This document shows, in pieces, positions 9,498 through 17,758 of a DNA stretch of 64,000 nucleotides. The notes beneath the pieces are model-generated. The model was not told where the DNA came from and did no database searches. It saw nothing but the letters and a program-made list of their open reading frames with translations. The DNA comes from Lysinibacillus contaminans (GTDB lineage: Bacteria > Bacillota > Bacilli > Bacillales_A > Planococcaceae). The DNA is taken from positions 310,001 to 374,000 of the forward strand of contig NZ_LGRV01000003.1 in assembly GCF_001278945.1 (NCBI RefSeq). Direction: 5' to 3'. Numbering within the stretch: position 1 is the first letter of the stretch; every line of letters begins with the position of its first letter. The translations under genes were made by a program, and so were the position numbers.

Positions 9498-9787
9498 CTG
9501 GTAATACACTAAAATTAAGTATAGTTTACCATTAATACTCTAATTAAAGAGGTGAAGAGGGCAGATTAACTTCTGTATAAAAAACCTGATTATTTTATGA
9601 TAATCCTTATTGTACTAAAGCCCATATAAGGTTAAGTGTAACTACTCGGATACACAATTAGCGGAAGTCTTCATTAAACCACTATTCTTGAATGCCAATC
9701 ATCATTCTGAATGAAATACTTTGTAATTTAGAATGGAATATATAAAAATTGGTAATGAATATGTGTAAAATGAAGGGGCTGATAGTC

Positions 9788-9988
9788 ATGGCATTTTATG
9801 AAGATAAAGAAATTTACTGCTACAGCTGCCGTAAAAAGACTTTATTTACACGTAGAGATATGCATAAAAATAGTGGAGTAGACAGTCATTGTAGTGAATG
9901 TTTAGGTATTTGGTTTGAGTGGCAAAATCGAGCAGTGGAGCGGGAAATGGAAAAGTGGATTGACTATAACCAAAGGCTCGTAAATTAA
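9788..9988 (+). CDS. small zinc-ribbon-like protein
   Basis: A 66-residue protein with two Cys pairs, IYCYSC and SHCSEC, spaced as in a zinc ribbon, followed by a charged C-terminus. The frame is open from 9749, but ATG 9788 is preferred because AAGGGG lies 9-10 bp upstream and the Cys-rich core begins directly after it. The function is unknown; such proteins often bind nucleic acid. It is a single gene with no obvious operon partner. Confidence 0.6.
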   Translation: MAFYEDKEIYCYSCRKKTLFTRRDMHKNSGVDSHCSECLGIWFEWQNRAVEREMEKWIDYNQRLVN

Positions 9989-10018
9989 CTAAATGCCAAT
10001 TCTCACAATCATTCTAGG

Positions 10019-10070
10019 CGAATTCAGTAACCAGTATCTACAACAAGATATTGTGAATTCCTTTTTAAAA
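10019..10070 (+). terminator. probable terminator after zinc-ribbon gene
   Basis: GAATTCA and GTATCT pair imperfectly with AGATA and TGAATTC, followed by CTTTTT. Confidence 0.45.
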
Positions 10071-10109
10071 AGGGGCATCCAATAAATTCTTTAACAAAAG
10101 TATGACCTT

Positions 10110-10268
10110 AAGGATTTAGCGTTCTAGCGTTCGCTTTCCGCAGGCACAGCGTAAGCCGCAACCCTCGCTTTGGGTAGGTTTGTTGCGTCTTACGTTTTGT
10201 GCTGTTCCTGCAGGAGTCTCACGCTGCTGTCGGTTTGTTTTCGCGTGGAAGACATAAATCCTTGCAGA
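10110..10268. repeat. degenerate copy of a Bacillaceae intergenic repeat
   Basis: A GC-richer block contains GCGTTCGCTTTCCGC near its left end and GCTGTTCCTGCAGGAGTC in the middle. These match motifs I know from a widespread intergenic repeat of Bacillaceae genomes (GACTCCTGCGGGAACAGC type). The arms partly pair with each other. It contains no open frame and differs in base composition from the surrounding AT-rich DNA. A much weaker relative may lie at 17815-17880 (CTTTCCTGGAGGAGTC). Confidence 0.55.
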
Positions 10269-10375
10269 GTAAAATAATATTAGTGCAAAAAAATACTATA
10301 AAAAAATACTAATTTAGAGTTTTTCAGTGGCCTCAATGAAAGGGTGCCTCTTTTTTATGGCTACATGATTAAAAA

Positions 10376-10482
10376 TTAAAGTTTTACGATGTTTGTAGCT
10401 TGTGGTCCATGTTGGCCGTCTTCTACTGAGAATCCAACTTTTTGACCTTTGTTAAGTGATTTGAAACTTCACCCTGGATAGC
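10376..10482 (-). pseudogene. truncated cold-shock protein gene
   Basis: Read on the minus strand, this stretch encodes the last half of a CspA-type protein: AIQG, a frameshift, then [21 protein letters not shown] and a stop at 10376-10378. It is almost identical to the ends of the two intact csp genes at 16.8 and 17.5 kb. The RNA-binding N-terminal half ([12 protein letters not shown]) is missing and the frame shifts near 10460. A csp-like terminator fragment (AAAGAGGCACCC) follows it. It is a dead third copy. Confidence 0.8.
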
Positions 10483-10781
10483 AAAAAAGGGGCACCACTA
10501 GCTCAAAGAAAACCTACCTTTGACTTCGGCAACTTAATCTTAAACTCTTGCCCCAGTTAATTGAATAAATACTTCTCACAATCCCACTTTTTTATACCCC
10601 AATTTAGTAAGTTGCTTTTCTTCATTCCATTAAAATTAGCTCATTTTCACTTGTATATTTAGCAGACTTAAGAAGACTACTTTGATATAGAGGGTGAGCA
10701 ATTATAAAATTTCTATTATATAAGGATGATTTCATATAAATTTCACATTTTTTTGATAAAATAATCAGTGATAATAAATAG

Positions 10782-10796
10782 TGATATTCATTATCA
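10782..10796 (+). promoter_or_regulatory. Fur-box-like operator before copC
   Basis: TGATATTCATTATCA matches the 7-1-7 Fur consensus TGATAATnATTATCA at 13 of 14 informative positions. It lies 30 bp upstream of the copC start, where a repressor would block transcription. A second partial half-site (TGATAAT) is at about 10769. It suggests iron-dependent rather than copper-dependent control, but Fur, PerR and Zur boxes are similar. Confidence 0.5.
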
Positions 10797-10825
10797 ATAT
10801 AATAGAAATTTTAGGAGGATTTATT

Positions 10826-11371
10826 TTGAAACATATTTTCACAGCTGCAGCTGCAGCCTTATTAGTTATGTCTCTTTCAAATAGTGCATTTGCTCACTCA
10901 CATTTAGGAGGATCGAATCCAGCAGATGGTGACGTTATAACGGAACCGTTAAATGAAATTGTTCTAAATTTTGACGGTCAAATTGAACAAGGTAGCTTTA
11001 TTGATGTAACAACGACTTCGGGTCAAGCTATTGAACTACAAGAAATTATTATTGGTGAAGGTACATTAACAGGAACTATTGCTGAGCCCCTTCCGAATAA
11101 CGAATATCAAGTTAATTGGAGTATTATTAGTACAGATGGTCACCCATTAGAAGGTGATTTCTCATTTACAGTAAATGTGCCAGTTTCTGAATCAGTGGAA
11201 AAAGAAACTGAGGAACCGTCAGAAGTAACGAATACGGTTGAAGAAACAAAAGAAGCAGCATCAGCGGATGAAGAGAAAGATTCATCATCTTTTACGACAA
11301 TAATTCTAATTCTTCTTTTAGTTATCATTGTAGCAGGTGGTTTCTTCTTCTTTACTAAAAGAAAGAAATAA
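10826..11371 (+). CDS. CopC-domain copper-binding protein, membrane-anchored
   Basis: 181 residues from TTG 10826 (AGGAGG 8 bp upstream). A signal peptide ends in NSAFA, so the mature protein starts HSHLGGSNPADG, placing a His at the N-terminus as in CopC copper sites. A CopC beta-sandwich follows to about residue 115, including STDGHPLEGDFSFTV. A Glu/Ser/Thr-rich linker and a C-terminal membrane helix with a KRKK stop-transfer tail complete the protein. It should sit on the outer face of the membrane. The next gene, a CopD-like membrane protein, starts 3 bp after it; together they correspond to the CopC-CopD fusion YcnJ of Bacillus subtilis. A copper uptake or delivery role is inferred. Confidence 0.85.
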   Translation: MKHIFTAAAAALLVMSLSNSAFAHSHLGGSNPADGDVITEPLNEIVLNFDGQIEQGSFIDVTTTSGQAIELQEIIIGEGTLTGTIAEPLPNNEYQVNWSIISTDGHPLEGDFSFTVNVPVSESVEKETEEPSEVTNTVEETKEAASADEEKDSSSFTTIILILLLVIIVAGGFFFFTKRKK

Positions 11372-11374
11372 TTT

Positions 11375-12466
11375 ATGGAAATAATATTGATTATTAGTCA
11401 GGCGCTTTTATATTTATTTTTTTCGATCTTAGTTGGTAGTTTTATTCTTTTGCTTGTCCCAAGTAAATATCGTCCTGATATAAAAATTCCAAAACGTTTC
11501 TTACTTATTAGTGCGATAGCTATACCAATTTTATCCTTTATACCTGTACTTGAGAGTATATTATATATTGCTCCACGCTTAGGTTTATTTGAATCGTTTA
11601 AAATCGTTCTCACAACCTACACAGTAGGGAATGCATGGGACTTTACCCTACTTGGCTCGGTAGTGTTAATTCTATTAATTTCTTTGACGAGGTTCCCTGA
11701 AAAGGACATCTTCGCTTATTTAGGGGCATTTGTTACATTTTTTTTAATTTTAACAATTGCTTGGTCAAGCCATGCGGGCGCTGTTGATCCAATGCTAGGG
11801 ATTATAAGTGACTTTATTCATTTAACAGCTGTAAGCATTTGGGTTGGGATTCTACTTATAATTGCTTGGTGTTCGATTAATCAAAATAATTGGCTCGAAT
11901 TTTTAAGTTGGTTTTCGATGGTCGCTTTTGGCTGTTTAATTGCTACAGCTCTTAGTGGACTGTTTCTGATGGATATAATGGTTGATGGATATATCGATTC
12001 TTGGATGGTTTCTTATGGACAAGGATTATTATTAAAACATTTATTCCTACTGCCACTTGTTTTTTATGCTTTAGTGAATAGCTTAATTGTTAAACATAAA
12101 CTATCTAAAGATGATTCATTCAATCCAATTCCTTGGATTCGTGTGGAGGGCTTTATTTTATTAACAATTTTTACGATTACAGCTACTTATTCACAACAAT
12201 CACCACCTCATGGCAATTATTTAACGAGTGATACGGTGTCACCTTTATTCCGTCTATTTCACGCTGACATCATCAATTATAGTAATACAATTGGCTTTGC
12301 TGTGAACTTAAATACAGTATTGTTCTTTTTCCTATCCATCTTATTTATAGGATTAATTGCTTTATCGTTTTTCAAAAAAGCATCGATTATTGTATCTTTT
12401 CTGTTTAGTTGCTTATTTGTAACCAGCATATACTTTATGCTAATGGTGACTGTGGTGATTCGCTAA
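11375..12466 (+). CDS. CopD-family copper transport membrane protein
   Basis: A 363-residue polytopic membrane protein with about eight or nine hydrophobic helices. It shows His residues typical of CopD (WSSHAGAVD, FIHLTAVSIWVG, and the segment ATYSQQSPPHGNY). It starts 3 bp after the copC stop, so the two are translationally coupled, and a strong terminator follows. CopD proteins are thought to move copper across the membrane with CopC. In many Firmicutes the same pair is fused in one protein; here they are separate. A Fur-like site controls the pair. Confidence 0.8.
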   Translation: MEIILIISQALLYLFFSILVGSFILLLVPSKYRPDIKIPKRFLLISAIAIPILSFIPVLESILYIAPRLGLFESFKIVLTTYTVGNAWDFTLLGSVVLILLISLTRFPEKDIFAYLGAFVTFFLILTIAWSSHAGAVDPMLGIISDFIHLTAVSIWVGILLIIAWCSINQNNWLEFLSWFSMVAFGCLIATALSGLFLMDIMVDGYIDSWMVSYGQGLLLKHLFLLPLVFYALVNSLIVKHKLSKDDSFNPIPWIRVEGFILLTIFTITATYSQQSPPHGNYLTSDTVSPLFRLFHADIINYSNTIGFAVNLNTVLFFFLSILFIGLIALSFFKKASIIVSFLFSCLFVTSIYFMLMVTVVIR

Positions 12467-12471
12467 AAGGA

Positions 12472-12512
12472 GAGTGACTCAACAAATTATTAAGTTGAGT
12501 CGCTCTTTTTTT
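12472..12512 (+). terminator. terminator of copC-copD operon
   Basis: GAGTGACTCAAC pairs with GTTGAGTCGCTC across a 10-nt loop, followed by TTTTTTTA. The next 330 bp (12513-12842) holds no recognisable gene. Confidence 0.85.
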
Positions 12513-12842
12513 ATTGTCAATTTTGGATATTTTAGAAGTTGTATTAAGAAATAGGCGCACTTTTTGAAACCGAAATTAATTTGAGAAAAAATTTTATCCT
12601 TTTCCAACTAACCTACTTTGCTAGTTGAATAACAACAATATTTTAAGAAACAGCCCTATTTAATTAAGTTATTGTAAGTAAATCCAAGCGAACCAAGCCC
12701 TAGAAAAACGTATTACTATGAGTCCCGATTGTCTAGGGTTCCTGGTAATCATTTTGTTTATAATACCATTTATTACAATAATTATGAAACTATTCTCCGC
12801 TACATTCGTATAGTAATTAATTACGAAAAAGAAGGTGAGAGA

Positions 12843-13988
12843 TTGAAGGCAGAACGTGTGGAACTGCTAGACGCATTGAGGGGTTTTTCGCTAATCGGAA
12901 TTTTAATAGCCAATATGCTTTTATTCCAATTTGGTTCATCAGGAGTAGAAATTATTGAATCGGCGAGTGGGCTTAATAAAGTAAGTTATTATTTTGTGAA
13001 AATTGTTGTAGAAGGGTCATTTTATCCGATTTTTGGTTTTGTATTTGGCTATGTTTTGATAAAAATGATTGAATCACGAGAGGCTTCGGGGTTAAAGTAC
13101 AAAAATATTGTGTTTCGACGGGCGGTTGGCCTATCTGTATTAGGGGCGATGCATCTTGCGCTTGTATGGGAAGGCGACATTTTATTAACATATGGCTCGA
13201 CTCTTTTCATGTTATTATTATTCTTCTTAAATCGACGTGTGAAAACGTATTTTGTTTGGGGCTCCATTTTAATAGCAATCCTTGGAGTGGGCAGCTTATT
13301 TGGTACTAGTTTTTTACAGCTTGTGAAGCCTTTAACGGCATCGGAAATCATGATTTATCAGGACGGTACATATGCAGAAATATTGACGCAACGATTAAGT
13401 GTATTTATGGTAGATGGTGGTTTTTTACTATTATTAGCCCTACCAATTGGCTGGCTTTTCTATGTTTGTATATGCTTTCTTGGAGTAGGTCCATTTGTAT
13501 TATTCGGAATGGGCATGGCGAAAAGGGGCGCATTTTTACAGCTAGAAAATAGCACTCGGACATATAAAAAAGTGGCGCTGCTCGTACCAGGCGGGCTATT
13601 GCTGAAGGGAATCATTATTTTTTATACACCGTACAGCTTATTTATTTATTCGCTAGGGACATATGTGTTAGCGATTGGTTATATTGCTTTATTTGCATGG
13701 TTATTTAGCCGCTATCAAACGCAAATGAACTATTATTTTGCCCCAATCGGAAAATTATCGCTCACAAACTATTTAATGCAATCCATCATTTGCACGACTA
13801 TTTTTTATGGTTACGGTTTTGGATTGTTTGGGAAATTGGGTATATTTGTTGGAATACTTTTATCGGTCATCATTTATGCCATTCAGCTAAAAGCAAGTCA
13901 ACTATATTTAAAGCGATTTTCACTCGGTCCAGTAGAAACAATTTTAAGGTGGTTCGTTTATTTTAAAAATCCACGGAAAGTGGATTAA
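12843..13988 (+). CDS. DUF418-family polytopic membrane protein
   Basis: The frame is open from 12729, but TTG 12843 (GGTGAGAG upstream) starts the conserved N-terminus RVELLDALRGFSLIGILIANM, giving 381 residues. About nine or ten hydrophobic helices follow. The C-terminal part has FAPIGKLSLTNYLMQSIICT, the DUF418 signature shared with YeiB-like and acyltransferase-3-related proteins. The function of this family is not established; membrane acyl transfer is one suggestion. It is a monocistronic gene with a decayed CBS-domain gene behind it. Confidence 0.82.
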   Translation: MKAERVELLDALRGFSLIGILIANMLLFQFGSSGVEIIESASGLNKVSYYFVKIVVEGSFYPIFGFVFGYVLIKMIESREASGLKYKNIVFRRAVGLSVLGAMHLALVWEGDILLTYGSTLFMLLLFFLNRRVKTYFVWGSILIAILGVGSLFGTSFLQLVKPLTASEIMIYQDGTYAEILTQRLSVFMVDGGFLLLLALPIGWLFYVCICFLGVGPFVLFGMGMAKRGAFLQLENSTRTYKKVALLVPGGLLLKGIIIFYTPYSLFIYSLGTYVLAIGYIALFAWLFSRYQTQMNYYFAPIGKLSLTNYLMQSIICTTIFYGYGFGLFGKLGIFVGILLSVIIYAIQLKASQLYLKRFSLGPVETILRWFVYFKNPRKVD

Positions 13989-14082
13989 TATTGTGCATCG
14001 GGTGGAGCTGTCCTAAAAGGGGTATTGGATCCCTCTGGTCTTCTATTGTGTTGAACCCTTTTCTTTATAGAAGCAACAAACT

Positions 14083-14363
14083 ATGCGAAAACAGCCAAAA
14101 GAAAAATGATGTCATTGGAGTTATTAATACGAAGGAAATGTTAACAGATAGCGCAGCTGGGCGCACAAATGATGTGACCTCCTTCATCCACGATATTCTA
14201 CAAATTAAAATTCGGCTGCTATTAAAGATGTATTCTTAAAAATGCTGCAAATACGTAAACATATGGTAAGGGTTTTATCGTTGGTCTAGTAACAATGGAA
14301 GATATTCTGTCTGAAATTGTGGGAGAAATCCAAGATGACGGAGATATGATATATACGACATAA
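14083..14363 (+). pseudogene. remnant of a CorC/HlyC (CBS-domain) membrane protein gene
   Basis: Successive frames read VIGVINTKEMLTD, then FIHDILQI, then LKMLQIRKHMV, then LVTMEDILSEIVGEIQDDGD. Their order and spacing match the paired CBS domains of hemolysin-C/CorC-type proteins, where the last motif precedes the transporter-associated domain. Stops and at least two frame changes separate the pieces. The N-terminal membrane domain and the C-terminal domain are missing. Upstream (13989-14082) nothing certain can be assigned. It is a dead gene fragment. Confidence 0.7.
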
Positions 14364-14370
14364 AGTAAAG

Positions 14371-14410
14371 GGCACTTAAACAATACAATCTGTTTAAGTG
14401 CCTTATTTGT
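14371..14410 (+). terminator. terminator behind CorC remnant
   Basis: GGCACTTAAACA pairs perfectly with TGTTTAAGTGCC, followed by TTATTTGT. Confidence 0.65.
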
Positions 14411-14519
14411 GTAGCAAAAAAATATCAAAATTACTAGAAATATACGTGAAAAATGAAACTATTACGTGCTACTTTCGTAATACATAGTATAAGTTAAATA
14501 ATTAAAGGATGAGAAGTAC

Positions 14520-15293
14520 TTGTTACATTATAAAATATATAGTCAACAACACAAAGAGTGGGTAGTTTTAGTACATGGAGCTGGTGGTAGCTCGACAATT
14601 TGGTACAAGCAAATTCGAGCATATCGCAAGCATTTTAATGTGTTGGTAGTCGATCTCCGAGGTCATGGTGCTTGTATGATTACAAACAGTCCGACTAAAT
14701 ATACACTGGATTTAGTTAGTCAGGATATTATAGATGTGCTAGATTCACTAAAGATTGAAAAGGCTCATTTTGTAGGGATTTCACTAGGTACGATGTTAAT
14801 TCGTCAATTAGCTGAAACGAATCCAGAACGTTTCCACACAATGTTGCTAGCAGGCGCTGTGATACGTATTACACCTAGACTCCATATTTTACTTGGTATA
14901 GCCAATATGTTTAAAAAAATGATTCCGTTTATGTGGCTATATAAATTATTCGCGTGGATTTTAATGCCGAGAAAAACCCATGAGTCTTCACGCCATTTAT
15001 TTATTCAAGAGGCAAAAAAAATTAAGAATAGAGAATTTTTACGTTGGTTAACTTTAACAGGTGGTATCGCAAAATATTTAGTGAAATTTAATGAAAAGGA
15101 CACAAAGATTCCGACACTATATATTATGGGAGACGAGGATTATGTATTTTTAGAACCAGTTAAGCGATTAGTGAAAACGCAACCATCAAGTAAATTAGTG
15201 ATTTTAAAAGACAGCGGTCATGTATGTAATGTAGATCAAACTGAGAAATTTAATGAAGTATCTTTACAATTTTTATGTAACGCATTGAAATAA
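14520..15293 (+). CDS. alpha/beta-fold hydrolase
   Basis: 257 residues of the alpha/beta-hydrolase fold. The oxyanion segment is VLVHGAGGSS, the nucleophile elbow is GISLGT (Ser near residue 97), the acidic residue follows in YIMGDEDYVF, and the catalytic His is in DSGHVCNVD. A helical cap with many hydrophobic and basic residues lies between. The start is TTG with GGATGAG upstream. There is no signal peptide, so it is cytoplasmic or membrane-associated. It could be an esterase or lipase-like enzyme; the substrate cannot be read from sequence. It is monocistronic. Confidence 0.85.
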   Translation: MLHYKIYSQQHKEWVVLVHGAGGSSTIWYKQIRAYRKHFNVLVVDLRGHGACMITNSPTKYTLDLVSQDIIDVLDSLKIEKAHFVGISLGTMLIRQLAETNPERFHTMLLAGAVIRITPRLHILLGIANMFKKMIPFMWLYKLFAWILMPRKTHESSRHLFIQEAKKIKNREFLRWLTLTGGIAKYLVKFNEKDTKIPTLYIMGDEDYVFLEPVKRLVKTQPSSKLVILKDSGHVCNVDQTEKFNEVSLQFLCNALK

Positions 15294-15432
15294 CACGGAA
15301 ATTTACTACATAGGTTATTTAAAAATAGTATGTTCTACTTTATTTTTTTGTGAAGAGTTACTTATCTTTGGGTAAAATACGGGATTTATTTAATGTAGAT
15401 AAAATTGTCTTTAATAAGAAATTACAAATAAT

Positions 15433-15476
15433 AAACAGTAAGAATTGCTGATTTAAAAGCAGTTCTTACTGTTTTT
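15433..15476 (+). terminator. terminator downstream of hydrolase
   Basis: AAACAGTAAGAA..TGCT pairs with AGCAGTTCTTACTGTTT, ending in TTTTTA. It lies 140 bp past the hydrolase stop. Confidence 0.65.
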
Positions 15477-15479
15477 ATG

Positions 15480-15860
15480 TTTCAAAAAGGCTATTCGAGA
15501 TGTTTCGAGGTTCAGATAGAATAAGTTTGAATCAACTGGAAAGTGTTTCAAATCCTTTAGTATCAGGGGGGAAGGTGATTTTCCTTTTTTGAGAATATGT
15601 TAGGGGGTAAAAAGTTTCTACACAAGAAAAAGTAGAACGGAGATGCTACTTGTGTTGGTTTTTAATAAAGATTGATCATTTCAATTGAAGATGAGCTAAG
15701 ACGACCAAGTTAAATTATTTAAGAATGTAAAATATCTTTTTTCAGGCCTTAATGTCCTTTCCTAATTTGAATTGTTCGGTGACAATAAAAAGGTTTTTAT
15801 GTAATATAGTTGTTTGAAAACAAATAAAAAGAGCTCAATGTTCAAATTAATGTTACAGTT
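15480..15860. other. non-coding stretch with terminator-like hairpins
   Basis: No gene is visible. There is a short hairpin GGAAGGTGATTTTCC followed by TTTTTT (about 15570-15590). A longer one, CTACACAAG..GTAG / CTACTTGTGT, is followed by TTTTTA (about 15618-15663). Two terminators in a row with no upstream ORF could mark a small RNA, but no promoter is clear. Confidence 0.35.
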
Positions 15861-15896
15861 AGAAAGTAAATTTTTTAAGTGAATAGGAGAACAAAC

Positions 15897-16274
15897 ATGA
15901 TTGAGGTAAAAACATCTCCAATAAGTGGTGGAGAATTCAATAGAGGGGTATTTGCTACACGTGATATCCAAAAAGGGGAGCTTTTACATGAAGCACCTGT
16001 CATTTCTTATCCAAATGAACAACATAAATATTTAGAGAAAACAATACTCGGTGATTACGCTTTTGAGTTTGGCATAGGCCAATCTGCTATCCTTCTTGGA
16101 TATGGTATGTTATTTAACCATTCGTATGAACCAAATGCAACGTATGAGATTAATTTTAAAAATAACACATTTGATTTCTTTGCTTTTACAGATATAAAAG
16201 CAGGCGATGAAATTTTTATTAATTATAATGGCGACGTTGATGACCAAGATCCACTGTGGTTTAATGAGGAATAA
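15897..16274 (+). CDS. SET-domain protein (putative protein-lysine methyltransferase)
   Basis: A compact 125-residue SET domain. It shows the N-terminal motif RGVFATRDIQKGE, the AdoMet-binding pseudoknot residues FNHSYEPNATY, and IKAGDEIFINYN with the catalytic Tyr. ATG 15897 is preferred over the earlier in-frame GTG at 15879, because AGGAGA ends 6 bp before it. SET proteins transfer methyl groups from AdoMet to lysine side chains. Bacterial copies are scattered, and their substrates are mostly unknown. The pre- and post-SET zinc clusters of eukaryotic enzymes are absent. It is monocistronic with its own terminator. Confidence 0.82.
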   Translation: MIEVKTSPISGGEFNRGVFATRDIQKGELLHEAPVISYPNEQHKYLEKTILGDYAFEFGIGQSAILLGYGMLFNHSYEPNATYEINFKNNTFDFFAFTDIKAGDEIFINYNGDVDDQDPLWFNEE

Positions 16275-16355
16275 AAAGATATAGTGACGGTTCGGCTTCC
16301 GAAATGAACCAACTTTATACTTGGGGAATTTAGAATTTAAGAAAACAACATCTAT

Positions 16356-16400
16356 AATAACCATCTATCAAAGTAACTGATAGATGGTTATTGTGTTTTA
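16356..16400 (+). terminator. terminator of SET-domain gene
   Basis: A perfect 15-bp stem (AATAACCATCTATCA / TGATAGATGGTTATT) is followed by GTGTTTTA. Confidence 0.7.
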
Positions 16401-16669
16401 GGAACCAAATGGACAACTTTAATATCTCAACGCATCAAAAGGTTAGTGACAGAGAGAATTGACCCTCGACCCCAACTGGAAATAGTATGGTAACGGCGGG
16501 TCGTCTAATCTTTTTTTATGTAGGAGCATTGACATAATTACGTGATGGCTGCCAACAAGTAAAAGGGAATATTCGTTGCATTTTGAGAAGCATGAAATGC
16601 AACGTTAAAGTATCTTAAGAATTGAACTAATTAACTATGATGTATTGTTGATAGTTAACAAGGAAGCGT

Positions 16670-16698
16670 TTGACTAGACAAATATGATTTTTTATTAT
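16670..16698 (+). promoter_or_regulatory. sigma-A promoter of csp copy 1
   Basis: TTGACT, a 17-bp spacer and TATTAT. It predicts a leader of roughly 145 nt before the ATG, long as is usual for cold-shock mRNAs. Confidence 0.7.
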
Positions 16699-16736
16699 AT
16701 AGTTAATGTAATAAGATCGTTAATAAAGAAATAATG

Positions 16737-16803
16737 AATTCACATATTACAAAGAGTAATCATGTTTGATTCGATACTTTTTGTAATATGTGAATTTTTT
16801 CTT
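16737..16803 (+). promoter_or_regulatory. terminator-like hairpin in csp leader (copy 1)
   Basis: A 17-bp perfect stem (16737-16753 with 16780-16796) is followed directly by TTTTCTTTT, inside the predicted leader and about 50 bp before the csp start. It has the form of an intrinsic terminator. It may attenuate csp transcription or act as a temperature-responsive leader structure. Confidence 0.6.
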
Positions 16804-16850
16804 TTGAAGAAATATGATATTATTTAATACAATTAATGGAGGTCATTTAA

Positions 16851-17054
16851 ATGACACAACAAGGTACAGTAAAATGGTTTAACGCAGAAAAAGGTTTCGG
16901 TTTCATCGAAGTTGAAGGCGGAAACGACGTATTCGCTCACTTCTCAGCTATCCAAGGTGACGGTTTCAAATCACTTGACGAAGGTCAAAAAGTTGAATTC
17001 TCAGTAGAAGACGGCCAACGTGGACCACAAGCTACAAACATCGTAAAACTTTAA
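16851..17054 (+). CDS. cold-shock protein, CspA family (copy 1)
   Basis: 67 residues forming a single cold-shock domain. It contains RNP-1 (KGFGFIEV) and RNP-2 (DVFAHFSAI), and ends [11 protein letters not shown], the standard length and pattern for Bacillus CspB/C/D. It binds single-stranded RNA and DNA and acts as an RNA chaperone at low temperature and in stationary phase. The start follows GGAGG at normal spacing. The protein is identical to the copy 686 bp downstream. It has its own promoter, long leader with hairpin, and terminator. Confidence 0.97.
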   Translation: MTQQGTVKWFNAEKGFGFIEVEGGNDVFAHFSAIQGDGFKSLDEGQKVEFSVEDGQRGPQATNIVKL

Positions 17055-17074
17055 TTTTTAATGATGTAAAACAT

Positions 17075-17112
17075 AAAAGAGGTATCCTTTCATTAGGATG
17101 CCTCTTTTTTTT
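17075..17112 (+). terminator. terminator of csp copy 1
   Basis: AAAAGAGGTATCCT pairs with AGGATGCCTCTTTT, followed by a T-run. Confidence 0.85.
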
Positions 17113-17355
17113 ATGTAAGAAGTCTAATCGATTAATAATTGGTATCTAATTGTATAAAAAATATTGAAGATCGAGGTATCCTTGACGTAAATACGTGATG
17201 CCTACCAACAAGTAAAAGAGGAGATTCGTTGCGTTTTGAGAAGCGTGCAATGCTTTGTTTTATAGGGACAATTGGAGGAGTACTGGATTTTGAAGTAACT
17301 TTAGAATTTATCTTATTTACTATAGACATACTATTGATAGTTAACAAGGAATCGT

Positions 17356-17384
17356 TTGACTAGACAAATATGATTTTCTATTAT
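17356..17384 (+). promoter_or_regulatory. sigma-A promoter of csp copy 2
   Basis: TTGACT, a 17-bp spacer and TATTAT, at the same distance from the gene as in copy 1. Confidence 0.7.
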
Positions 17385-17422
17385 ATAATAAATGTAATAA
17401 GATCGTTAACGAAGAAACAATG

Positions 17423-17489
17423 AATTCACATATTACAAAGAGTAATCATGTTTTATTCGATACTTTTTGCAATATGTGAATTTTTTCTT
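17423..17489 (+). promoter_or_regulatory. terminator-like hairpin in csp leader (copy 2)
   Basis: The 17-bp stem of copy 1 is retained at 17423-17439 with 17466-17482, with one A-C mismatch, and the T-run follows. Its retention in both copies argues that the hairpin is part of the unit. Confidence 0.6.
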
Positions 17490-17536
17490 TTGAAGAAATA
17501 TGATATTATTTAATACAATTAATGGAGGTCATTTAA

Positions 17537-17740
17537 ATGACACAACAAGGTACAGTAAAATGGTTTAACGCAGAAAAAGGTTTCGGTTTCATCGAAGTTG
17601 AAGGCGGAAACGACGTATTCGCTCACTTCTCAGCTATCCAAGGTGACGGCTTCAAATCACTTGACGAAGGTCAAAAAGTTGAATTTTCAGTAGAAGACGG
17701 CCAACGTGGACCACAAGCTACAAACATCGTAAAACTTTAA
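17537..17740 (+). CDS. cold-shock protein, CspA family (copy 2)
   Basis: 67 residues, identical to the protein encoded at 16851-17054; the two genes differ only at a few silent third positions. RNP-1 and RNP-2 are intact, and the GGAGG ribosome site and leader hairpin are retained. Two identical products from separate promoters suggest gene dosage or a recent duplication rather than divergence of function. Confidence 0.97.
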   Translation: MTQQGTVKWFNAEKGFGFIEVEGGNDVFAHFSAIQGDGFKSLDEGQKVEFSVEDGQRGPQATNIVKL

Positions 17741-17758
17741 TTTTAATGATGTAAACAT

